64,000 nucleotides of DNA from Halichondria panicea (lineage: Eukaryota > Porifera > Demospongiae > Suberitida > Halichondriidae), in NCBI RefSeq assembly GCF_963675165.1, contig NC_087379.1, positions 2,112,201 through 2,176,200 on the forward strand, read 5' to 3'. The translations under genes and the position numbers were made by a program. This document shows positions 23,240 to 33,475 of this stretch, piece by piece. The notes under the pieces were generated by a model. That model was given only the letters and a program-made list of their open reading frames with translations, searched no databases and was not told the origin of the DNA. Position 1 is the first letter of the stretch. Each line of letters starts with the position of its first letter.

Positions 23240-25519
23240 ATGGCTGAGGGGAAACAGCTACTCCCAGTTAAAGATGACAGGCAAAAATTTGCCTTCTCAA
23301 GTGTGCAGCTACTTGAGAAAGAAATTCTTGGTACTGGGTCATATGGAACAGTTTGTAAGGCCAAGTGTGATGAAATTATGTGTGCAGCTAAAATAATTTT
23401 CCCAGTGCTGTTTCAGGTGGAACCCATTGAGCCAGGCAGAGAACATACACACCCACTACGACGATTTGAATCAGAGTGTTACCTTCTTAAGAGCATCCAT
23501 CACCCCAACATTGTGCAGTACTTGGGGACCTATCGCGATCCCGACACAAATGCACCAGTTCTTCTCATGGAGCTCATGGACCAGAGTCTGACACACTTCC
23601 TGGAGTCATCACCTGGAGACATTCCCTACCACATCCAAGTCAATCTCTCTTATGACATAGCTCAAGCACTAGCCTTTCTTCACTCCAATGGGATCATCCA
23701 TCGTGACCTCTCGAGCAACAATGTCCTTATTTTAGCAGGCAGTCGAGCCAAGATAACAGATTTTGGAATGTCTAAATTGATTGACACCAACATACGGATG
23801 ACAAAATGTCCTGGTACACCAGCTTTTATGCCTCCAGAAGCTTTAGATGAACCACCAGCGTACACTGAAAAAATAGACACCTTCTCTTTTGGTGTACTGG
23901 TCATCCAAATCTTAACTCAAAAGTACCCAAATCCAACAAATCGATTCAAAGTAATGCCAGATCTTATTAATCCTAATAACCCTTCTCTAAGTTTAAGAGC
24001 TCCTGTGGCCGAGGTGCAACGAAGATGTGCACACATCAACCTCATTAACTCTACTCAACCACTCCTACCGATAGCATTAAATTGTCTCGACAGTAAAGAA
24101 GCTGATAGGCCAACAGCACGGAGGCTTTGCATAGTGTTAGACTTGTTGAAAGACACACCAATGCACCAGGAGAGTTGCCAACAACATACAGATCAAGTTA
24201 TTCGTGCAAAAGATGAGATAATCCGGATAAATAATGAGCAGATCCGAATTACACACGAGGACTTAGTCTCTAAGACTCGACAATTGCTAGAGAAAGAAGA
24301 GAAATTAAACAACCAGAGATATCAATTGGAAGCAAAAGAAACTGAAATTGGAAAATTAACGCATGAACTGCAAGACGCTACCAGAGAAATCGATGATAGA
24401 ACAAAACAATTAAGAGAGACAAACAAACAACTACAAGATACTGAACAAATTATCGCTCAACTTAATAAGATTGCTAGGAAAGACATAGAAACAGAACAGA
24501 ACAGTACTGATTTTAAGCAACAAACTAATCCTGCACAAATTCTAGAAACTGAGCCCGAACTTCAGGAGATTAAAGTATCGATTGAAGGTTCAACAAGAAT
24601 ACCATGTGCTACAAAGTTTGACCAGATTGCTATAGTAGACGACAAAGCATATTTAAAAGCTCCCGACAATGTTATATTAGAATACAGTACAACAAGTACG
24701 AAGTGGTCAAAAATCAAGGGCCCACTCTCTGGTGGCTTCTCAATAGTTAGTGTCGACAATATCCTAACAACGGTAGGAGGAAATGGACTATTTTCTTATT
24801 CGAATAAACTCTACTGTTACCAGAACGAAAAATGGGTCGAAAAATTTCCTACGATGAAGAGTGAACGTCGCTTTCCAGCAGTAGTTTATGCACAAATAAA
24901 TCTAGTTGTAATTGGAGGAAACAATAGTAATAAAACAAAGGCTAATAACATAGATCAATACGTAAGTCAAGGTGAAATAGAAGTTCTAAACACTCAAACT
25001 TCACAATGGTCTGTAGTGCAGCAAATTCCTCGAAGAGATCTATACACGTTTACTTCAGCCACTGTACATGACAATCATATCTACGTACAAACAGTTGAGG
25101 AGTATATCTTTGAAGCAGACATAACCAGCACTTTAGGACTGGTTCCAAAATCATGCAGATCAAGTTTATTTTCTTGCTCAATAGCTAATCTGAAAAATCC
25201 AAGGTGGCAAAAATGTTCTTCCATACCACGATTACATACATGCATTACTTCGATTAACGGACTCCTGTTGGCTATCGGTGGCTACAAACAAATCGTTTAT
25301 CCGAATCAGTACCTTGTCTCAACAGACCCTGTAAGTAACGACATTTTCGAGTACAATCAATTGAAAGACGAATGGAATATTATTGGACAGATGTCAGTGC
25401 CAAGATCAGGCTGTTCAGCTGCTGCTCTTACACAAAATAAACTTATGATTGTAGGCCGAGCTCATGTAAGCAGTTTTGAGACCAGATCTACAGCAGACTT
25501 TGTAAGCATTGAAGTATAA
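23240..25519 (+). CDS. Protein kinase-coiled coil-kelch protein, copy 1
   Basis: A single exon encodes 759 residues. The kinase domain covers about residues 25-310: Gly loop GTGSYGTV (31-38), Lys in CAAK (51), HRDLSSNN (154-161), DFG (174-176) and a PPE activation-segment end. All catalytic residues are present. By sequence style it is tyrosine-kinase-like. A coiled coil follows (about 320-430), then kelch-type beta-propeller repeats (about 455-750; LTTVGGNG, LVVIGGNN, LLAIGGY). No signal peptide or TM segment is seen, so it is probably cytoplasmic. The start MAEGK is chosen because the surrounding bases are conserved in copy 2 (52119). It lies beside channel pseudo-exons in a duplicated block. 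The substrate is unknown. Confidence 0.87.
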   Translation: MAEGKQLLPVKDDRQKFAFSSVQLLEKEILGTGSYGTVCKAKCDEIMCAAKIIFPVLFQVEPIEPGREHTHPLRRFESECYLLKSIHHPNIVQYLGTYRDPDTNAPVLLMELMDQSLTHFLESSPGDIPYHIQVNLSYDIAQALAFLHSNGIIHRDLSSNNVLILAGSRAKITDFGMSKLIDTNIRMTKCPGTPAFMPPEALDEPPAYTEKIDTFSFGVLVIQILTQKYPNPTNRFKVMPDLINPNNPSLSLRAPVAEVQRRCAHINLINSTQPLLPIALNCLDSKEADRPTARRLCIVLDLLKDTPMHQESCQQHTDQVIRAKDEIIRINNEQIRITHEDLVSKTRQLLEKEEKLNNQRYQLEAKETEIGKLTHELQDATREIDDRTKQLRETNKQLQDTEQIIAQLNKIARKDIETEQNSTDFKQQTNPAQILETEPELQEIKVSIEGSTRIPCATKFDQIAIVDDKAYLKAPDNVILEYSTTSTKWSKIKGPLSGGFSIVSVDNILTTVGGNGLFSYSNKLYCYQNEKWVEKFPTMKSERRFPAVVYAQINLVVIGGNNSNKTKANNIDQYVSQGEIEVLNTQTSQWSVVQQIPRRDLYTFTSATVHDNHIYVQTVEEYIFEADITSTLGLVPKSCRSSLFSCSIANLKNPRWQKCSSIPRLHTCITSINGLLLAIGGYKQIVYPNQYLVSTDPVSNDIFEYNQLKDEWNIIGQMSVPRSGCSAAALTQNKLMIVGRAHVSSFETRSTADFVSIEV

Positions 25520-25609
25520 GTATTAGTGTGTAACCCTAGGCAAGCATGATGCACAATTACTGTCAATAGCATTGTAGTATGTACCATTATGCAAAACAAT
25601 TTTATGTGC

Positions 25610-26586
25610 AATTGTGAGCGCATAGAGTAAAAATGGAAGCTTATACATGTACACGTTCACGAAAAAAACGCAATTAAAAATCGGGTAAAAAGCATGCTGA
25701 ATACTTCCATTATAATTATCTTCAATACTGTAGTTCAGGTGACTCCCTAAACGTCACAGGTGGACAGAGTAAGGCTTCTGGAAGCTCCTCAGTCGTGTCA
25801 AAAACTGAGAAAGCGGTGATAGTGAGGGTCCCCCCTCTGGATCGAGTGAGAATGAAGATACCTTTAGTGGATCTAGCCAAAATGACGAAGATGAAGTCAG
25901 GCAATCCAGTGGACCTTCTCCTGGTTCCAGAAAGGAGAGAAGAGCTAAGAGAAAAGAATTGTACTTAAGAGGGGAGGCATACCACTTCTCCAAGGAACTT
26001 CAGTCCTCCTTTGAGGAAACTGATGACCTACCTGGTCCAAGTGACTTTCAGCCTAGTGACTGGAATGCAAAGTATGCAAGAGTTGTGCCCCCATACTTAG
26101 TAAGTATTATGATACTTTTAAGGGGATGAAGAGGCAAGGATCTGAACTTAAGCGACGAAAGACCATCAATCCCCATCCAAAGCGACCCGAAAGTCAGCAA
26201 TATCGAGATCTTGTGAAACAAAACGAATGGCTTCGAAATAATGTATTTGACTCACTAGGTAACTTTTACTTCTGCTCTGGCTGCATACACCATGCCCTGG
26301 GAATTTCTCACCAGCGTCTATCCAGGCAAAGATCTATTAAGAAGAGATTGAGTAATGAGCCTGTTCGGTACAGCTACAAGTTTATGCTTGCATTGAGCGT
26401 TGTTTCATTTTTACTCTATGCAAAACTACTCCCATTGAGTGTGTCGTTCCTGTGGTAATGGAACATTATCCTGACTTGCAATGCTGTACATACATTGATT
26501 AAGGTTACATCATTCCAAAATAGAAATAAAATCAATTTTGCTGAAGTGTGCATAAGCTTCCATTTTTACTCTATGCGCTCACAATT
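25610..26586 (+). mobile_element. DNA transposon remnant with 35-bp perfect TIRs
   Basis: The left end (25610-25644) begins aattgtgagcgcatagagta and is the exact reverse complement of the right end (26552-26586). Inside, plus-strand frames are broken by stops or shifts. One (about 25800-26100) is acidic and then basic, with AKYARVVPPYL at its end. The other (26126-26458) reads KRPESQQYRDLVKQNEWLRN and then CSGCIHHALGISHQRLSRQR. That block resembles uncharacterised transposon-borne proteins that I have met in cnidarian and sponge sequence, though I cannot name the superfamily. The element is probably dead. Confidence 0.7.
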
Positions 26587-27236
26587 ACCGTATAATTATA
26601 CCGGGTAAATTTGGCGAATTACATGTAATATCTCATAAACTATAGGACTACGAAGCCTCTTTTTTGTATTTGCTATCTATAGTTGAAATTTACACACAAT
26701 AATTATACACAGGCCAGGTTCTCCCCAGAAAGTTTTGACAGAGTGGTGTTATGCAGCGTGCGTAGCCAATCCTGATGCAAAATAACTGTCTGGAAGACAG
26801 CCATGATGCCATGCTGAACTACTATAAAAAACAAGATTCAAAATATAGGACTATTTTTGTTGACAGAGGAGGTTGGACACGCATCATTATAAACCCGTTC
26901 ATTCATGTGATAGAATAATTCCTTTGGGGTGACCTCAAAGGTATTCTTTGACAAAGGTGAGAATGGTAAAGCTTATCAGTGTAAATAAGAGCTAGAGAAC
27001 GCTAAAGAGAAACAGATTAATTAATGGTGCTCTATATAACCTTCTCTGCTCACAGGGGCGTAGCAAAGGTTTAAAGTGGTCAGGCCAACTTACAAAATTG
27101 TAAGTTGGCCTGAATGTTGGCCTGACCACTTTAAACCTGCTTTTTATAAAAAATATTTCTAAGATCTACTGTTTTTCTACTGTTTAAACTTTTGCAGTCT
27201 TATCAGGGGAAATTTGGCTGTCTGTACCTGTGTGGT
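26587..27236. other. Intergenic with a 70-base hairpin at 27068-27137
   Basis: Arms 27068-27089 (ggtttaaagtggtcaggcca and on) and 27116-27137 are perfect 22-bp reverse complements. A second nested stem, ggccaacttacaa/ttgtaagttggcc, occupies the loop. It could be a small foldback element or a structured terminator-like hairpin between genes. Nothing else is recognised here. Confidence 0.6.
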
Positions 27237-28883
27237 CTAGATCGGCCTGACGAGGGGTGTATTTTCATCGTTTTCGTTGTCATTAGTTCGATTGCACAAC
27301 ATATATACAGATCCATTTACGAACCCGTGCCTTTTGTTACATACAAATAGAGTTTTACGTTTAATTTTTATCGTTCCTTTCTCGACTCCTTCGCCCATTA
27401 ACTCCCAGCGCTTCTTAAGAAGGATTTTCTCGACAGCTCTCTCTTTAAACGACATTTCAGGCTTAATCGAAATTGACGGTTTTTGTGGTAGACTTCTGTG
27501 CTTAGCTAAGATTGATTGTACTTCACGGGAGCGAGACATCTTCACAAGTATTGGTCTTTGTTTACCATTTGAGTACTTCCCTATTCTAAAGCAGTCACGA
27601 ATTGATTGAACTGTGATGGCGCTGTCGACAGTTTCAAGAACATCGAAGACTTCCTGGCTATCATACGACATTCGATTTTGCCTTGAGGTACCATTCGGTG
27701 ATTCCTTGATACCATACACAACAATGTTGAATTTGGGGTCTGGATTGGAATGGGCAGTATTTCCAGATGACGTGAGTTCATCGTATTCCAGTTTGAGTTG
27801 ATTAATTTTCACTACGTGTGCCAGCTGCATACGCTCCACAGCGTTTTTACTCTCCTCCTTTTGCCGTCTTTTATCCTCCGCCAGTGCCTCGTTCTCGATT
27901 GCTTTCTTCTCGATTGCCGAGTTCTTCCTCACAATCTCTTCCTCAAGCTCCCTTTTCTCTGTCAGTAGGGCACTCACTCGCTGGAGCATCTCCACTCTGT
28001 TCTCAAAGGAGGGAGGGTGTTCAAGTACCACACCCACCACCCGACCCACTATCTCCGCTGTTTTAGGCCTTTGCTGAGGGTTGTTGCTGAGACAGCGCAT
28101 GATGAGGTCCATCAGAGGGTGATCTGGCGGAATCTTTCGAAGAAACTCTTCACGTCGTTCAGCTTCCGTCACTGGTATCAGTCTGTCAGGATTAGCAGGA
28201 TCGATTCTGTTGGGGCCGATCTTTGGTAGTGGCCACTCTGCTGTGAAGGTGTGAATCATCATGATCCCAAAGGAGAAAACATCCACACTGGTGTCATAGT
28301 GGGGGTCGGCAATCATCACTTCGGGGGGCATGTACGATGGGGTGCCAGGGGTCTCCATCATTCGACTCACTTGAAGGTTCAATATTCGAGCAACCCCCAG
28401 ATCACATATCTTGGCCGTCATGTTAGTGGACAAGAGGACATTGTTGGCTGAGATGTCTCTGTGCATAATGACTGGTGTTTGGCCATGGAGGTAGGCCAGC
28501 CCCAGTGAGACATCATGGAGGATGGAGAAGTTAATCTCATCGGGGAAAATACCGTAGCGGTCGAGACAGCGGGTCAAGTTGGTGGGGAGGAACTCCATGA
28601 CTAGGATTGGGAACTGAGAGCCTTCCTCAAAACAGACTCCCAGAAACTGGATAATGTTGGGGTGCCTAATTTGACTGAGCAGGTGACACTCCTCCAGATA
28701 CCTTTGTGCTGTATGCCCGATTCTAGTCTCATAGAGAACTCGGTGAAGCTTCTTGCCGGCACATTTCAGTCCTCGATACTCTATTTCCACGACAACAGCG
28801 TGGGAACCACGTCCAAACTCATTCCCCGTGATGCGAATTTGTCTCAGGGTAAACTGCTCGAAATCTTGAGGATTTACAGCCAT
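27237..28883 (-). CDS. TKL-type kinase fused to a LINE ORF1-like domain
   Basis: One open exon encodes 548 residues. The kinase domain covers about 13-285: Gly loop FGRGSHAVV (23-31), Lys 44 in CAGKK, HRDISANN (141-148), DLG in place of DFG (161-163), PPE (186-188) and DVFSFG (201-206). The catalytic set is complete. A coiled coil follows (about 295-375). Residues about 385-516 (NIVVYGIKE, then FRIGKYSNGKQRPILVKM, then KILLKKRWELMGEGV and TLFVCNKRHG) resemble the RNA-binding ORF1 protein of CR1/L2-type non-LTR retrotransposons. The reading frame is continuous with no intron-like interruption. Whether one transcript covers all domains is untested. A cytoplasmic role is likely; substrates are unknown. 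Confidence 0.82.
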   Translation of the reverse strand: MAVNPQDFEQFTLRQIRITGNEFGRGSHAVVVEIEYRGLKCAGKKLHRVLYETRIGHTAQRYLEECHLLSQIRHPNIIQFLGVCFEEGSQFPILVMEFLPTNLTRCLDRYGIFPDEINFSILHDVSLGLAYLHGQTPVIMHRDISANNVLLSTNMTAKICDLGVARILNLQVSRMMETPGTPSYMPPEVMIADPHYDTSVDVFSFGIMMIHTFTAEWPLPKIGPNRIDPANPDRLIPVTEAERREEFLRKIPPDHPLMDLIMRCLSNNPQQRPKTAEIVGRVVGVVLEHPPSFENRVEMLQRVSALLTEKRELEEEIVRKNSAIEKKAIENEALAEDKRRQKEESKNAVERMQLAHVVKINQLKLEYDELTSSGNTAHSNPDPKFNIVVYGIKESPNGTSRQNRMSYDSQEVFDVLETVDSAITVQSIRDCFRIGKYSNGKQRPILVKMSRSREVQSILAKHRSLPQKPSISIKPEMSFKERAVEKILLKKRWELMGEGVEKGTIKIKRKTLFVCNKRHGFVNGSVYMLCNRTNDNENDENTPLVRPI

Positions 28884-28984
28884 TGTCTATGTTACTGTGT
28901 GAATAGAAAAGCATACCATATTAATATGCACTCATAGTACTAGTATTAGAAATTTAGTTATTAGACAAAATCAAAATAATATGT

Positions 28985-29895
28985 GAAGTCACAGGTGGTC
29001 GCTCTAATCAAAAAAGCACACTTTTGTTCCTCTATTATATCAATTACCTGCACCCCACCCATACAATCCTCCATTTATATACTCTGGATGAATCATGCAT
29101 AAAATACTCTTTAAGTAAAACAGAGATCTTGGACTTCTTTTACAAATGGGAGACTCACTACAACTCAATCTCAGCTAATTATAAAAGCTTTCAGAGTGCT
29201 GAAAAGAAATTTTCTTTCTTTTCCCTAGTGAGACCTCAGCTATTGTATGGCTCTCAACTATATGAACCAGAGACATAATTATTGTCTTTGAGCAGCATTG
29301 GTCAAAAAATTGACGTTACAAAAGAGTCATTGTTGCCCAGTGAGTGGGCAGATCAAAGCAATCCAGTGCTCAGTATATGGCATGTTGTGCATCACAACCA
29401 TGCATGGCAACCATATATTGCACTGTGTGTAAATGCAGTAGATTTCTTTAAGAGATGTCCATTTTGGACTTATGCCCCACCAATCCCCAATACTCATTTG
29501 GTCCCTTTTATAGGCTATACTACTTTAAAACTAGAAGTGGTAAGAAATTTACTATGGAATTCAGCAAAACTAATGAATACACTAAATTCCTTCAAAACAC
29601 ATGTCTTTTATTACGATTTATACGACCAGTCACACGAGTTTAACGTCATTGGGCAACAAGTTAGTTATTGCAGGCGCCCTCGTGCAACATGCCATATTGC
29701 ACTGGATGACATAATGCCCGAGGGCCACAGTCCTGCATGGCTGGGCAATAAACTAATACATGTTTACCATTATAGTGCTGATCAGTGCACAAAAGTGGTC
29801 ATGTGACACCTACATTAAATAGCATAATGTACACTTAAGTGTGCTTTAACTAGTTAATGCACACTTTTTTCTTCATTTTTTATATCAATCAAGAG
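28985..29895 (+). repeat. Repeat-derived region with ORF 29282-29806
   Basis: A 174-codon plus-strand frame is open here but resembles no domain I know. Part of it (about 29325-29435) matches 37535-37640 in reverse orientation (e.g. gtgagtgggcagatcaaag), so the frame lies in a dispersed repeat. Similar motifs near 29010-29045 and 29855-29890 (gcacacttttgt versus gcacacttttttc, then atatcaat) may mark direct repeats at its edges. A GC-rich hairpin (gccctcgtgca...cccgagggc) lies at about 29677-29727. Confidence 0.5.
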
Positions 29896-29926
29896 CACCA
29901 GAGAGGAATTACATACATACAAAATA

Positions 29927-31279
29927 TTACTTCATTTGAATATTGAGTGTGCAATTTTGTAAAGATGAATGTTCAATCATGGCTTTGAGGTCTTCTGGCT
30001 TAATTTTGGGCTTTTTCTTCATAGGGATAAAGTCATCATCATCATCATTAGCATCCATACACAGTTTCTTGTTCTCTTTCCCGTCTATTTGTGGGAGCAG
30101 TGCCATCGATACCTGGTCGGGTCCAGTTCGTTTATATTTATGTAGAGCTTCAAGCGAGCGATGTCCTGTACGTTCCTTTATTAGCTGGTCGCTGAAGTCT
30201 TGACGGTACAGTGTAGTAGCACAGGTTACTTTTCCAGAATGTCCGGTCTTTCTCCCTTCTATCCCAGCCTCTTTGCACATTTGTGGAATGATTTGCGACA
30301 GCTTATTTCTTCCTACAGGCTGCTTCCCATAGCGTGGGATGCCAGAACCATCATCAGGGAGAGGTCGACAATAAAAATAATCCACATCCTGGGGTTAATA
30401 GAGGAGATACTTCACAAATATATTAACAATACAATGCTCTGGATCGCTTGTATTTTCATATTGCCGGACGACTTTAGGGTCTACTTTAATGTGCTTGAGC
30501 CCACCTCTGTTGCCCTTATTTCCATAGTCTGTGTACTGCATGTACACTCTCGACTTTTCATCGACTTTCTTTGTCAACTGCTCACATTTAAGGTATACGA
30601 TGCTCATCATAGCTTTGTAGAGCAAACACCTTGCAATTATAGAAATACACAGTGTTCGTGAGTACCTGGACGTTGTGCGTACCAAAGAACCCTTTTGCCC
30701 AGAGAATGGCTTCCTCATCAGGTGAGATTGGTTCTGCTTGTTTCTTAGATACTCCCAAACCCGTTCCATGAAGGCGCTCATCTCCGCATCCAAAATACTT
30801 CGAAAGTTCCCAAACCTAGGATCAAGCGGACTCAATGGGTTGACATCATAATTATACACTTCATTTCTTTCAAAATACCGCTTAAAGCAACAAACAATGG
30901 CATACAATGTCTTTGGAGGGTACTCTGTTCCTGTTTGCTTGCGAATTTCAAGGACAAACTTTCCCAACCAGTATGCAAAGTCTGGCACAGGCATTTGTAG
31001 CAATGGTGTTGTTGGGTTTACTCGGTCAACTTCAACAGCTCTTGCTCTTGACCAATCCGCCCAGAGTTTAACACCCCACTCCGTACACGCATTAGTTTTG
31101 ACTGGAATAGCAGAAGAATGCAGTTTAAGCTCTTTGGAGTCACTTACAGGTGCAGCAAATCGACTAGCTAAAAAAATGGCTACAGTATACTGATTTTTCG
31201 AACCATAGTATACGGAGCAATCCGGCAAGTGGGTCACGTGAAGCACTAAAACATTTAGAACACACCTACCCAAGACCAC
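29927..31279 (-). pseudogene. Crypton-type tyrosine recombinase remnant
   Basis: Two minus-strand frames (31279-30395 and 30385-29927) are in register but separated by an in-frame TAA. The C-terminal part reads RKTGHSGKVTCATTLYR and then IKERTGHRSLEALHKYKRTG, the H-x-x-R ... H ... Y layout of the recombinase domain in Cryptons and in ZMYM/QRICH1-type host genes. The first motif has Lys where Arg is expected (HSGK). The N-terminal part (VKLWADWSRARAVEVDR, GTEYPPKTLYAIVCCFKRYF) fits the DUF3504 arm. Around 30620-30710 the expected frame changes, by an intron or a frameshift. It reads as a decayed element rather than a working gene. Confidence 0.72.
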
Positions 31280-31370
31280 GTGCTTTAATGCCAGTGCCGA
31301 GGATTGGCTCGAGGTTAACGTAATGCTCGAGGCGGATTAAAACACTTAATCTTGGCTAGGTGTGTTCTAA
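31255..31370. repeat. Foldback repeat, 34-bp arms
   Basis: The left arm, ttagaacacacctacccaag and on (31255-31288), pairs with the right arm (31337-31370) with a few mismatches. It borders the recombinase remnant and could be an end of that element. Confidence 0.65.
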
Positions 31371-31392
31371 GTATTCTGTGTTTTTGAGTAAA

Positions 31393-31552
31393 TCGACCTT
31401 TACTAATTTTGGTAAAACTGGAGAGTGTAGGGGTAGGGATGCACAGATCAGGCTGGAACCACTCATTGGGTTTCTCCAGCCTGCTCTGTGCAGCACCCCT
31501 CGGCTCTGGCTCCCTAACACTCTCCAATTTACCGTTAAATTGTAAAGGTCGA
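31393..31552. repeat. 160-base long hairpin
   Basis: The two halves are reverse complements over nearly their whole length. Outer arms are tcgacctttac...gagagtgtaggg and its mate ending gtaaaggtcga. Inner arms are gcacagatcaggctgg and ccagcctgctctgtgc, around a loop of about 10-15 bases. It is a compact foldback MITE or a hairpin-RNA source. Confidence 0.7.
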
Positions 31553-32614
31553 CTTACTACAAAACAGAATTCGACTCTTTTATAACGTCGGCTCCATTTT
31601 AAAACGTTAATTCCTTTTTATACGGGATTTTGACACAACGGCACCCTTAGTCCCTGCACTTTTCATTTCAAATGTCCCTGCAACAAGTGCCGCAATATAC
31701 CAGTCCTAATAATTCTTAAGTATGTGCTAGCTTGGACAGCTGAAGGAAGTCCTAAAGACCGGGTTAATCGTTAGACACATAATTATTATGTAAACAATAA
31801 CTTAAAGTCTTTATTCTTTGTCTATGCCAGTGATTCTCTTATATAATTGTCAGGTCTCGCCCCATATAGTAGCGAGTATACTGCAGAGAAGCTCAGCGAT
31901 CGGATATCTGACATATCCGTCTGTAAGTCTGTCCCACGGTCATTTCAAGATTTTTAGCATGACAATCACTGCATTTTCTAACGATTAGTACAATCACGAG
32001 CAAGACATTAATATTTCTACTGGATGAAACTGATACAGCTCAACAACTAAAGCAATCACGAGGCAATGGCGTTCCCTATGCCATATCTAAGACACCATGT
32101 GCTGGCAAAAGGCTAAGGGAAGTTTGACAACAAGCTAGCTAATAAGCTTGTCTGAAGCTTGTCTGTTGTCAAAAGGTTCGAATCGAAGAGGAAGAGAGAA
32201 TTGCAGTTAGATTGCTAAGAACCTCGATACTGTAGTGTTCTTAGAGCCACAAAATGTCACCTGAGTCAGCTAGCCAACATATTATAGAGCTCAACTTTGC
32301 ATGCCAATCATAACTGATGCCAATTGCTCTAGTGTCCCTTGAGACCTTTAGGTCGAACAAGTGTACTGTTCACTACAACTTCTCTTCGCTAAGACTATAG
32401 GCTCGCCCTACACAATGCTTCCAGCATTCTCCTATAGCTATTATGCTTCGAGGCATGACTCAAAATAATAATATTCTCATAATCGGATATGCGGTTTATA
32501 ATCATGATGCCTATACTACGGAGCAGTATTGCATAACATAGTCCATGCAGGTCCTTTGGTGAAAAGAGGGCCTGGTATCCACTTTTTGCGCCTATATGGG
32601 TGGATTCAATAGTA
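31553..32614. other. Intergenic, no gene seen
   Basis: Only short frames are present. A small inverted motif lies near 32125-32170 (ttgacaacaagctagc and gcttgtctgttgtcaa). Confidence 0.5.
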
Positions 32615-33475
32615 TGGTGCAAGCTGCAATTGCTAATGCCTCTCGCCGTTGTTTTACTTTCGCTCAAAAGCTATTAGAATATGTGAAGAGGTATAATTAT
32701 ACGTTATTATTGTGTTGATTGCAATTGTTGACAGAATTGAATTCCAGACAGTCATTACAGGAGAGGAGCTGAATGGCAGAAGCCTATCTGATGGCTGAAG
32801 CAACTGAATGTTATAAAAATTAATGGCCTGTAGCCAAACAGTGGGAGCAAACCATTGTCAAAGGAATATGCAGAGTATATTAAAGCACAGACAGTAGTAC
32901 TATACAGTATATCTAAACAAGCAGAGACAAGACTTGTGTACAGTCATGTATCAGTCTATATTGTTACCAGACTTGCATGTGTATACATGCATCTATTGTT
33001 ATATATGGTATATCATTGTGGCTTACCAGTATACCGGACCTCAAGAAAAAGAATAAGTTGCCACTGGATTAAAGGGTGTGTCTGCAACAAATGGCTACAT
33101 GCAGCTAGCTGCTTAACAGATCTTTTCTGACTCTTGTAGCTAACTAGCGCTTTAGTGCAAGGCTAACCCATAATTATGTTGAATAGAAAGTTTGTGCGAA
33201 CGGATGATGCTATAAAAGATTCTAAAGAGACTGCAACAGCCTTCAATGTGAGTCAAAATAGCCATAACTCGAGAAAGAAGCTTTAGTTTGCTAATCCACG
33301 AATCAAAATCCAAGAGAACGTGGCTATAGAAGCCTATAGAAGCCTATAGAAGCTGTTAGTTTTCGTCTCATTGCAACCGTTGAGCAGTTACAGCTGGAAC
33401 AGACACACACACACACAATCACCTTCACTGTATCCCTCGTGCGGCTACGCCTCGAGGCATAATTATCAATTGACA
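32615..33475 (+). repeat. Dispersed repeat R1, near-complete copy
   Basis: This matches 60898-61850 from gctaatgcctctcgccgttg through agactgcaacagccttcaat to the terminal hairpin tatccctcgtgcggctacgc...cgaggcat. Some internal stretches are missing. It is non-coding. Confidence 0.8.
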
